64,000 nt of DNA, from positions 18,300,501-18,364,500 of the forward strand of contig CM056734.1 in NCBI GenBank assembly GCA_029844215.1, given 5' to 3'. The notes beneath the pieces are model-generated. The model had not been told where the DNA came from. It saw only the letters and a program-made list of their open reading frames with translations, and did no database searches. The stretch's first letter is position 1; every line of letters starts with the position of its first letter. Shown piece by piece: positions 1-11,600 of this stretch. Position numbers and translations under genes: made by a program. The stretch is from Przewalskia tangutica. Its lineage: Eukaryota; Streptophyta; Magnoliopsida; Solanales; Solanaceae.

Positions 1-271
1 TACCAAGAAGGAATAAAAAGAATGCAAAAGCAGACGAAATTTGGTGTCCAACTTCTTAAACAAAGAGTATTCATCATTCACAATGATTGATTACACCAAC
101 ATCACTGCAACAGTTACCAAAAATGTCCCAATTTAAGAGATACTGATTGAAAATTGTGACAACTAAATAAATTTTTTAAAAATGCAAATGCTTCAAACTA
201 AAGGAACAGACAATTCCTTCTTCACTCAAGAAAATTCTGAAGAAAATTAAACACATGTCAACAAATTAATA

Positions 272-291
272 AACCCCCCCCCCCCCCCCCC
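272..291. repeat. poly-C tract
   Basis: A run of about 18 to 20 cytosines lies in AT-rich DNA upstream of the DUF579 pseudogene. It is a simple mononucleotide repeat with no coding context, and its length is prone to assembly error. Confidence 0.9.
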
Positions 292-420
292 TTAGGTAAA
301 GTGTAGTAAACATAAGAAAAGAACACCACAATGCCCCTTTCTGAAATTGCTTTCCCTTTGCTTCTATTCTCACCCAAAACTCGTCTAAACAAGACACTTT
401 TACACAAGTACTACAGAGCT

Positions 421-1222
421 ATGAAATTTACAACAAGAAATATCATTCCACTTCTTGTTTTTATCTTTATCATTTGCTTCAATCCTCAGGCTTAACAAGA
501 TTTCTGTAAGTACTTCATATTCCTCTCCAATTTTTTTCCGCCTTGTCTCCAGCTGAATACCACCATCTCCTCGTGGAGAAAGAAATCAATTTTCTCTATG
601 ATATTGTATCGCGAAAATCACTCTGCAACATTCTTGTTTTCGTGCTGAAACACAGTACTCTGCTAAAATTTCAACCATCAACAAGGGTGGAATTACTGTA
701 TTTCTTGAAGACAACCCCGCGAATATCAAGGCTAATAATTCCACGAGTAAAACAAATAGTACTCGAATTCACAGAGTTGAGTATCAAACAGTTGCTAGAG
801 ATGCTTACACGCATTTAAAACATGTTAGGAGAAACCGAAAACAGTGCTACCTATCAGCTACTGCTAGTTCAAAACATGATGTGCAGAGTACTTCATCAAG
901 AAAGTGCAAATTTATGTCACTTGTAACAAAAGTTCCTAAGGAAGTGTATCAAGTGAAGTGGGATTTGGTGATTGTGGATGGACTAGATGGAGATAAACCA
1001 GAATCACCAGGAAGAATGGCTGCAATTTATATTGCTGATGTGTTAGCAAGAAGCAAGAACAAGAATGGAACTCATGTGTTAGTACATGATGTTGATAGAA
1101 TGATTGAGAAGTGGTTTTCTTGGGAATTCTTATGTGACACTAATTTGGTTTCTTCTAAAGGGAAATTCTGGGATTTTAACATACTAGCAAAACCAAATGC
1201 CACCACATTTTGTACCACATAA
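421..1222 (+). pseudogene. DUF579 family (glucuronoxylan 4-O-methyltransferase / IRX15-like) pseudogene
   Basis: Family members are Golgi type II membrane proteins acting on xylan in secondary walls. An ATG at 421 opens a 24-codon hydrophobic signal-anchor-like segment that ends at a stop near 494. Family similarity resumes near 543 (PAEYHH, then the NILVFVLKHSTLL block, matching the usual CNFLVFGLGHDSLLW). A frameshift between about 664 and 677 moves the rest into another frame, which stays open to the stop at 1222. That part carries INKGGITVFLED, VEYQTVARDAY, PKEVYQVKWDLVIVDG, PGRMAAIY and the hallmark VHDVDR near 1087-1104, followed by the usual FLC block. No single frame encodes the protein. 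About 260 codons in total fits the usual 280 or so residues. Family call is firm; the exact subfamily (GXM or IRX15-like) is not resolved. One frameshift could be a sequencing error, but the N-terminal break needs a second. Confidence 0.8.
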
Positions 1223-2387
1223 TTGAACATATATAGTTTGATATTGTAGAAGAAATTCTTTTATTTGCTATTAGATCTAGGCATCTAGTTTATGTTTATT
1301 TCATTACTATATATCTTCCCTTAATTATCTTGAGAATTCATTTTAATTTCTCTTTTGTAAATTAGCTCCCTTCTATACAAGTTTAAATACAAGAATGCCT
1401 CCATTCATTAATCCTTTCAATATTCATTGTCTCTCTCCATATGGTAAATAGTGTATACAATTCCAATATGGAGAAGATGAAGGATCTGGTACAAGAATTA
1501 GGGGTGTCAAATGGACAGGTTTGGTGAATTTGGACGGTCAAAATGGGTTGAATTAATATATGGGTAGGTCATTAACCCGTCTAATTGGGTGGCTCATTGT
1601 TTTGTTGGAGCAGTGTTTGCAACTCGTTCTTAACAGTGATGGAATTTCATTTTTCCCAAAACCTATGATGAAATTACGAGCAAGAAATTTGGAGATGAAT
1701 TTCAAAATCATGCCACCTGAGAATTCATGGACAGTAAGCTGTAGGTAAACCCTCATTCATACGGGTCCTTATGCACCCATTTCACATGTTAGGTGTAGTT
1801 GGTGTATTCAACGTATCCCTATTCAATTTTATGCACGGTTCCTTGGTAACTCGATCCTCTAGTAATTTACCAATAAGTGCAATATATGATTTTTGTTGGT
1901 TTGGATTATTTTAAACTGAAATTCAGATAGTGTTTCTAACTAATCAGTTCCTTAATCTCTAACAGCATTTGGCTATTCCGTACTTCTTACTTCCTACCTT
2001 CTATCACTTTTAGAGGTAATAACAAACTATTACTTCAATAGAGCTACTTATTCAATCAAATCTATTTGAACACTCAGTAAAGAAACAATCTTTATCTAAA
2101 ACCAAACAAGCCAAGTGATACGTTAAAAAGTACCTTCTTTTTTCTTAGGACAAGTATGGCATTAATGATGACCATAGCATACTTGTTACTTCTACCACTT
2201 GGTAGTTACCCTTTTGCACCGAAATCAATTTCATAATAGAGCAAGCAATGGTCATCTACTTCGTGTTAACGAAAGATTAAATCCCAATATCTTCCCAGAA
2301 AGAGTAAACTTAAATCTACAATAATTTTTCAGCATGTATGTGTGCGCGTGAGAGAGAGATGTAATGTCTAAACGATACACATTTTTG
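1223..2387. other. intergenic stretch, with a hAT-MITE-like fragment
   Basis: AT-rich DNA between the DUF579 pseudogene and the 3' end of NRPD2. Positions about 1501-1605 start with ggggtgtcaaatgg and contain phrases such as aaatgggttgaatta and cattaacccgt. These resemble the 5' end of the hAT MITE at 13081-13732, so this is probably a truncated relative; no matching right end is visible. The two overlapping 60-67 codon frames at 1553-1756 lie in this repeat and are not genes. Nothing else is recognised. Confidence 0.5.
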
Positions 2388-2557
2388 CAACCTAATAACC
2401 AACAAGGTTTAAATGCAAGAGACGATTTTCTTTCCCATCAACACTAGAGATATCTACAGAAAGCGGTGTTTGCCACAACCTGATAACCAACAAGGTTTGG
2501 ATACAAGAGAGAAATTGTCTTTCCCATTAACACTAGAGATATTCACAGATAAGAGTG
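2388..2557. repeat. tandem duplication (about 85 bp x 2) in the NRPD2 3' flank
   Basis: Two adjacent similar units, about 2388-2470 and 2474-2557, each contain aaccaacaaggttt, a short variable part, tctttcccat, aacactagagatat and cagaaa/cagata. They lie 70-240 bases beyond the NRPD2 stop codon on the minus strand and so are probably within its 3' UTR. Confidence 0.7.
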
Positions 2558-2624
2558 TTTCATCAACAATTTACCAACATGTCAGCATCATAACTAAAAT
2601 CTGGAAGATAAAACTAATCAGAAA

Positions 2625-5600
2625 TTAGCAAATTTCAGTATCGAACTTGAGAGATATGCCCATGCTGAAGAGCTCCTGGCACAACAACTTTGCACCATAT
2701 GGCACATTTACTTTCACTATATCTTCAACTGATTCACAGAACCGGCAAAACGGGCCCCTTACCTTACCACCTTGCACGGACCGCTGAATTACATTCGCCA
2801 TATTCTTGCACTTCCCGCAGATATGCATCTGGGAGGAGTCACTGAGTGTGAAAAGGCGTTCATGAAGATTTGCTGCAGCCCCATGGGCTATAAGACAGTC
2901 GCGTTCCATTTCACCAAACTTTATTCCACCAAAGCGTTTTCTGTCTGCCACAGGTTGACGAGTTAGGGGATGGACAGGCCCAGTGTTACGGAATTTCACC
3001 TTGTCTTCAGCCATATGGATGAGGCGTTGGTAGAAAGTTGGGCCCATGAAAATCAGGGATTGAACCATTTCACCCGTTCGACCACTGTAAACTCTCTCAT
3101 TTCCCCATCTTGAGAATCCTCGCCTGCAGGTCATATAGCATTTAATAGTCAATGACAAATCACCAGAATTCACAGTAATACAACAAAACAAACACAGCTT
3201 AACTGGTTGGCACAAGAATATGGAATTATGAAGAAGGATACAGCTTTCAGATATTCTTACGCATGAAGCTGCTCCATTATGGCATCAACTGATAAAGTGG
3301 AGAAGGGAGTGGCATATTTTTGACCACCACCTAGGGCAATGCCCTTCCCCAAAGCGGCTTCCAACAGCTGGCCAGGGGTTTGCCTTGAAGGAAATGCATG
3401 GGGATTGATTACAATGTCTGGAACAATCCCCTGAACTGTAAAAGGAAAGTTCTCCTGAGATTCCAGAAATCCAAGGACACCCTTTTGTCCATGCATGCTG
3501 GAGAACTTGTCTCCAAGACATGGAGAACGAACCTGCACAGAATGTACAAAAAGGAAAGGATTAGTCATTTAAAGGGAATTAGGGTTATATAGTGTCTTCC
3601 ACGTACACTGAGTTACTTTTTCTCGAGGGAGGAAAGGATAGAAGAAACGTAAAGATGGGTAGGAGGTGACCAACTTTTTCACACATGTATATTTGAACCA
3701 TAACACGGAACATAATGCTTACAGCTAACAGCTTTCTTTGCTAACCATTTTTTTGTTGAGAAGGTAAAGGAATTTTAAAGAAAAAGTAGCATACAGGATG
3801 TGTTATAGGAACTGTACGATGTTGTCAAAGCAAAACAGCAAAAGTATTCCCTATCTAGTCCTGTAGGTATTCTGACATCTGTAGCACTGATTCAACCTCA
3901 TTTACTTGTTCCAATTCACACAATAAGCAAAACAAAAATATGTGATTAGGCTTTCTTTGCTAACTCTTAAAGAGTACAAAAGCTTCTGAATAGATATATC
4001 AAATAATGTACTGTTCAATTCATGTTATGACTTAGTATCATCTGTTGGAACTTGGGACCTTGTCCACAAATGTCAACGACACGGGGCTTGGACAGCTTTT
4101 GAGCGCTCTCCACTCACCTCATCAGACATCTTTTTAGGACCAAAAATTCCTCACACCATGTTGGTGGCGGAGTAATACCTCATAAGGATTTGTTGAAGGA
4201 TATGTTGTCAATAGGTGGCGCACAAGGGCAACCACAAGTCTGTCGTTGGTGGTAGAGGGCACTCTGTTGGTACATCGGACATTTCCTCCATTGGTTGAAA
4301 ACAAGGATAACTACCTTGCTACTATCACCTTGTCTTACTGGATAAAACCCCTGACACAGGATAACGCTTCCTAAGGGGCGTTCATGGATCTGAATATCAA
4401 CAGTCAGTCCTTAAAAAGTTAAAACATCAAGTTGGAGGTTTTCTACAATGCCCTCTAGTTTCGAAGCTTTAGCATAGTCTAGTAGTGCAACTTATAGACA
4501 AATCAGCTTTTATTCAGTTCAGTGGCTAGTCTTTCAATGCGTTCATTAATAAGATGGTTCAAGACACTTGAAGCTATGCCTATATATAGTCTTTATGTGC
4601 ATAGCATCCGTTCTCATTTTAGCATGAAGATATATCCCATGAGGCACAAGTACTTTAAGAAGCTTGATAAATTGCCTGCAAACAGTTCTTCGAAGACAAT
4701 ATGGTCTTTTAAATGAAGAAATGTTTCTCATAAACCTGCATCTTAAAGCATAAATTCCATATACAAATACACAAGAGTCACATAAGTAGAAGCATATATA
4801 TATACACACACACACGCACTAAATATTGGGAATCTTACTTGTCTTAGAGATACAACAGCAAAATTCTTCCCTTCATCATTAGCGGAGAGCATAACCTTCT
4901 GAACCATGCCCCTTTCCGTATGCTTCAGCTTGACACTGTGATCAGCTCCTGATTCAGCAAATTTCCCAATTATGATATCTCCGCTCTGGAGATTTGCCCC
5001 AATGAACGGAAAACCATCATCATCTAGGCTGTCCACTCGTCCAATTTTACTCTGGGTTTTCCCGAAGTTAACAGAGTCCTCAACCTTCAGCTTCTTAGCA
5101 ACAGCTTCCTTGTTGTCGACCTCAGCCTTGTAGCTCCTAACATGCTCAGATCGAAACATTCCGCGTTCCAGTGAAGCACGATTCATAACCAATGAATCTT
5201 CTTGGTTATAGCCAAGGTGAACATTAACTGCAACAATAGCACATTGCCCATTGTAGTATTCAGGCCGTGGAAGCATTCCTTTCTGGTGACGAGCATTTTT
5301 TGGTTTCCCGAGGGAATCTGACAACATTGTCCGGAAAAGTGGCCTCTGAGGATAATACAATTGATGGGTATTCGTATCAACTCTACTGTTTGGATTCACT
5401 GTTGAAAACCCAATCGCCTGTTGAGAGTGCTTCTCAGATTGATAGAGGACCCTCCTAGCATGATCATGGTTTGCAAATGGGATAATACCACAGCTCAAGC
5501 CTAATAGGAATGACATGTCCAGCTCACAGTGGGTATACTTTGCGGGTGGGTTCTCTTTATCTGCTTTTAAGATGTATTCAACTCCCCATGCAGTTCGACA

Positions 5601-8600
5601 GTCTTCTTCTTCTTCAGGTCCTATGAGCTCAATAATCCCATTATCCAGAAGACATTGGAAGCCATAATCTCCCCCTTTCAAAGCTTTGATTTTCTTTAGA
5701 TTTGAAACAAAAAGAAGAGGGCGCAGAATCCTTCCCGCATCAGAAAATATGCGAACTTCACCCTGCAGCTCATCTCTCTTAACTTCGACCTAGAACAAGA
5801 TCTTAGATTGTTCAGTGTATGAGTATCAAATTGAAAAAACTCATGACAAACATCTTCTCAAGGAAAATATACTAGACCGGATTTTTAATATCCATGTATA
5901 ATGAGAGACTTTTTGCAGAACATCCAGTGCCACTGAAAAAGGTGTTGGGTCAAACTTCAGCCGTCAAAAAGCCACATCATTCCATGATTTTAACTTGCAT
6001 GGTATATCTACTAGTGTTAGAAGTGGACATCAAATTAATTGCCAAATTTGTGATAAAGGTTATTTAATAGAGAACTCTTGAACTTAATTTTATAGTTCTG
6101 CCAAAGCTGTGATAAGCGTCATCTCATAGAGAACTCTTGGATTTAATTATATTGTTTGAATCCTTCAGATTTTTTAAAATATTACAATTTTTATTTGGTT
6201 AGTCTGAATTTCTTTACATTGCAAAGAGATTCTCCACAAGGTGATTTTTTCCCATCTACCTGAGCCATGGTGGGCAGAGTTGATGGTAATTGTGCTGGTA
6301 GGAGGTGGTAGGAGGTAGCAAGTACCCGGTGGAATAGTCGAGGTGCAGCTCGGACACCACAATTAAAAAAAGAGATATTTCCAAAAAGGAAAAAGTATCA
6401 CAGAAGTGGAATGGACAGAGTTCAAGGATTCCATCTACTCTGAACACATCGCATCTATTTCTACTTAAGGAAACTCAGCAATGACAAGAGAGGGTTTCTC
6501 TACTGGTAGACCCTCTACTTCCAACCAAGAAGTTGGGAGTTCAGGTCACCACTGGAGGAAAGAGGCACAACCTACTGTTGGCAACTTCAGGGTTCAGAGT
6601 TTAACAGCATACAAAAGTTATTCTACATTAAATACAATATACCCAAAAAGTCACGTCTATTTCAGGAACAGAGAGAAAAAGACGAGTCTTTCACATTTGG
6701 TTAATAGTTTTATAATCACCTTTTAATGAATTAATGAATGTATTTGCAATATAACCAAATATTATTTTACATTCAATGCAATTAGCCTGAGGTCATGGAG
6801 TTGTGAAGGACACAGATTAGGGTTGAAGGGTAGTAGGTAGTCGAGCGTAGTCCTATTTACGCTCACGATAGTTGTAGTGTTAGTAATGTAGGCCCGATTA
6901 GTCCATCACACTTATAGGCGCATCAATATTGTATAGTCCCTGTAGTTTGATTTCTGTGGCTATTTGTTTATATTATTTATCTGCTTCCTTTTGGCAGAAT
7001 GCGCTACCATGGCGTATTCGATTTTTGTTTCCAGCATGTTCATATAGCTTTAATTTCTTGTCTCTGACTATTTATCTTGCTTTGATTGTGCTATGTCTTG
7101 AGCCGAGGGTCTCCCGGAAACAGCCGCTCTACCTACCAAGGTAGAGGTAAGGTCTGTGTACACTCTACCATCCCCAGACCCCACGTGGTGGGATTTTACT
7201 GGGTATGTTGTATTCAATGCAATTATCAAGACATTTGGCTTACAGTTTACTGGGTATGTTGTTGTATTCAATGCAATTACCAAGACATTTGGCTTACAAT
7301 TTGATAATCATCCTTTTGATAAATTGATTATCATTTTTTTTAGACCGGCCCTTTTGATATATTGATTATCATAAAAAGGGGCAGCCCGGTGCACTAAGCT
7401 CCCGCTATGCGCGGGGTCCGGGAAAGGGTCGGACCACAACCCCGCGCATAGCGGGAGCTTAGTGCAACGGGCTGCTCCTTTTTATGATAATCAATATATC
7501 AAAAGGGCCAGTCTAAAAAAAATGATAATCAATTTATCAAAAAAGAAAGTATTATATTGATTATCATACTTATGATATAAAACAACAAGTATTCTACTTT
7601 GTCCCAAACAAATAAATCAAATAAACACGTCCGTGCACACGCACACACAAAACAAATATTCTAAACTGAAGTATTAAGAATCTGAACATAACTAAATCAA
7701 AATGATCATAGAATAACCTGATGTGGGACCTAATTCCAGCGGCGCTTACATGATATAATACATCCAATACACTATACCAAAATATTTACAACCTACTTGA
7801 CGAAAAAAAGAGAAAAAGACTAGTTTCTGTGTTCGGTTGACAGTTTTATAACCATCCTTTTGGTGAATAAAAGAACAAACTTGATATATAAAAAAAATAT
7901 TCAACAGCAAGGTTCCATGATTCTACTGTACATAATTAAATGAAAATGGTCATAGCCAACCTGGTGTGGAACTTCATTCCTGCGGCGCTTACGTCTTAGC
8001 TTTGAAACGAAGAGTGCAGAATCCTCACATACTCCGACCCACTCTCCATCTAGTAGTACCTTTTGCTTTCCATGGAGGGAGGTGGCACTATCGTCTACTA
8101 ACTTTTGCATCCCACACCAGAACAATGTCTCAAGAAGTGGCTTCAAAATAGTTATGCTGACAAGACCCATACTAGCCAAATTTTTCACCAGGCCACAATT
8201 TTCTCCATCTGGGGTAGATAGAAAACATACCTTTCCCCAGTGTGAAGGATGTCTGCATAAGTTATTTTAACAGTCATTACATCATCATACTTCAGTTTAA
8301 AAAAACAGAAACAAAATATACCAAAAAAATTATGACAGAATGAGCACCAGATCAGGAAGCAAGACAAATGACCATTTTTGCTAATGGAAAGCACGAAAAA
8401 ATGGCCGATACAAACTTACAAACACTTACGGGTATCTAGCATCGCCAACCTTCCCGGTGTATGTAACTTGCTGACGCGTTTTCCTCATATCAGCAGTCAT
8501 TTGCAATGGATTTGTTCGTCTAAGAGTTGCAACTACACCAGAAACCCTCTCCATTCTCTTGTAAGGGTGACACCAGTGTCCAGTGGAAAAAGCCCGGGAG

Positions 8601-11600
8601 AGACCATTGGTAATTATTGATGCATCCAAGTAGTGTTCAATTGGCTGCACTTGTCGATCTCCATAAAGATCTCTTTGCATTGCCTTCACCATACGCCTCT
8701 CAGCATGTTTAATGTGCGCCCTGAGCTCTCGTTCAAGGAGCTCACCAGCCAGCTCCAATCTCTTGTTTCGAAAATCATCTCTGTTGTCAACCTTTCTGCG
8801 ACCAATGAAAGAGAGCAAGAGGCACTTTACCATATAGCCAAGGAAGCGAGCCTTCTGCTTGAAACCACTAAGATTAGGGAACAGGTATTCTTTTATGCAC
8901 TCCTCAACAGATTCTTGAGGTGGAAATTTACAACCCTTTATAAGTCTATCAACATAAGCGAGAGCCTTTTTCCCCTTCCTGAAATCCTCACAATTCTTAT
9001 CAGCCTCATGGATTGAAGCCATTAATATATTGACGATACTACTATCTTCAATATCCACATCAATTAAATTTACTACCTCCCTGTCAGAGGATGCGCCTAG
9101 AGCAAAAAACAAGATCCAAATTGGCATTTCTGCCAGGAAGTACACACCGAGGGCTTTTTCTCCTCCCTTAATGTGCTCGAGCTTCAAGGTCTCAGTCAAT
9201 TTAATGTAGACTCTCTTCCTTTTTTCACCTGGGCGATATCCAACCATCCAAGTGGGATTGTTTGACACCCAGAGTCTTTTTAAACAAATCTGCTCCTGTG
9301 CAATGAAGGTCTGAAAAGGAAACGCAAGAGGTTTCAATATTTAAAGAACTGCGATAGGAAATTTACTTATAAAAGGCCAAAAAGATTAAACAATATTCTA
9401 TATCACTATAGTAATAGCACAAGTGTAGAATGCATGCCAAAGTTACATATATTCTCTCTCAATCCCGAAAAGAATGGTGGATCGAGAGTCTGACACATTT
9501 AATTTTCGATATGAAGTATCCATTCTTTTTTCTTTTACTGAAATAAGTATTACTCCTGCATATTCAGAAACAACATACAACACACTTAAAACCACTAATT
9601 TTTATTGCTAAGAGTACCCCTAAAAGTTTGAAATTTATAGTCAAGAAACAAACTGTTACTTCCCAAAGTAGTACTTTGTCATTCTTTTCTGGACAAAGGA
9701 GTACTTTATAGTCAGACAAGGGAAAATATTGTATTACTCAGCTTGAAGCTTGAGAAAGAACTTCTCCATATAAGAGTAGCTAAAGACTTTTCAAATGTAA
9801 TAATAATACTTTGTATTACCAGTTCAAAAAGTTGAGCAAATAGTTTGGTTAAGTGATATAGTCCTCGAGACATTTTAAAGTCTCCAAATTAAGTTAAACC
9901 AGGTAACATGAAGTTTTGCTGCTCTTCAATTCTTAATCTGATCCCAGTTCCATATGCAACAGCTTTAAGATGTAATAGAATTGACATGAAGCAGCCACAG
10001 CAAATGACTCCTTATCCTGTCCCCAGAAGTTAGAAAAAGGTTGTCGTGGAAGTATACATCAAGCTCATTCCGACATATATACCCCCTTTTCCAAGACGAC
10101 AGAAGCTGAAAAAATGTTATTTGTCTAAATATACCGAAATGTTGGTTCACTGTCACCACCAGCCAAGTTGTGCAGAGTAAAGTGATACATACTATCACCT
10201 TCATAAGATCAATCTTCAACCGTATCTTCAATTAAGACAAATAAACAAACCGGCTAGCACCTTCAGAACGACCTCACACTACACATCATTTTAATCAATC
10301 GCTTAGTTAAATGTCTAACAGTTAAATTTTCTCTTCTCTCTTTCATGCTCTTTTGTTACATCTTCCATTATCGGGACACAACTGTTGCAATTATCTGAAT
10401 TTTCAAAATTACAATACCAGTCAAAAGACACACCTATTCAGGAAACAGCAATTACTAGCACAACACTACGCCTCAATTTGAGCTCGACTAAACAAATCAT
10501 CTATATGTGTTCCACCTCTTTGGACTCATTTCATTCCAATACTCAAATATATTGTCTTGTAGGAAAGAGGTGTCTGAATCCAAACTAAGCTAAGATATTT
10601 AATTTGAAACATAAATTTTAACATTAACAAGTGAAATTCCACTGTTTTGAGTTATGCTAGGTTGATGCGTAGAAAACAGTTTACATGGAAGTAATTTGAA
10701 TGTTATCTTTAGTTTTCCCTTTAGACTCATTAGAGCTTAAATACTACTAACTACACCAACTGTCCAGCCTTGTTTTCTATGCCCTCTTTAGGTAGAAGAG
10801 AGGGAGACGTCAAGAGTGAAGTGCTAGCAGGAAGATCTTACCTTTTCAGCCCCTTTGACTATGAAGTATCCCCCATGATCAAATTCACAATCAGGATTGT
10901 CAACACTATTCATCCAGCACAACTCTGAGTTCACCATTACAGGGATTCTCCCAACCAAGATGTCTCTTTTATCTTCCATCTCACACTCCTTGTCAACAAA
11001 CCGGTCTACCCCAGTTTTGAACTTGTCACTTCTAACTAGCTTTTTTGTATACACCTGAAATCATATAAAAGGGAAGCCAATGAAATTAAAAGAATAAGAA
11101 AATAACAGAGGGAAAATAAATGACATGTGACATAAGAAGGGATTATATTTCCAATATTAGTAGTACTCCAGATAAAGGTTGAATTTTGTGAAGTTTAAGA
11201 AAATGGTATCTATGTATTGATGATTAGGATGCATGCAGCTCAGAGCCTTTTATTTCCTTTGTGATGACCATTTTCTTACTTTTCAACAGATGGGCAATGC
11301 ATTTAACAAAGAACTGTTCAAGAGAGACCAACAAGATTGGCAACTTAATCTACGGAAGAACAACACAATGCAATCATTTTAGAGCATAGCTAGCTAATTC
11401 AAAAAAATTGTAAAAAGTCACTTGTATACAAGAAGTATACCAACAAAAAAAAGAGTAGAAAACCTACAAGCTGGCTGATTCAAAATTGAGAATAATAAGA
11501 AAAATGGATGTATATCAATAAACAGAAAGAAATTGATACATATACAACTATAAACTTAGACAAAAACCATTGTTTTTTTTAAATATTTGGCAAAAAAAAA

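Noticed and set aside
1553..1756. Overlapping short frames on both strands
   Set aside because: They overlap a MITE-like fragment and show no protein features.
6481..6726. 81-codon plus frame in the NRPD2 intron
   Set aside because: It overlaps a SINE-like stretch (ttgggagttcaggtcacc near 6533) and shows no conserved domain.
8633..9016. 127-codon plus frame
   Set aside because: It is antisense to a well-supported NRPD2 exon.
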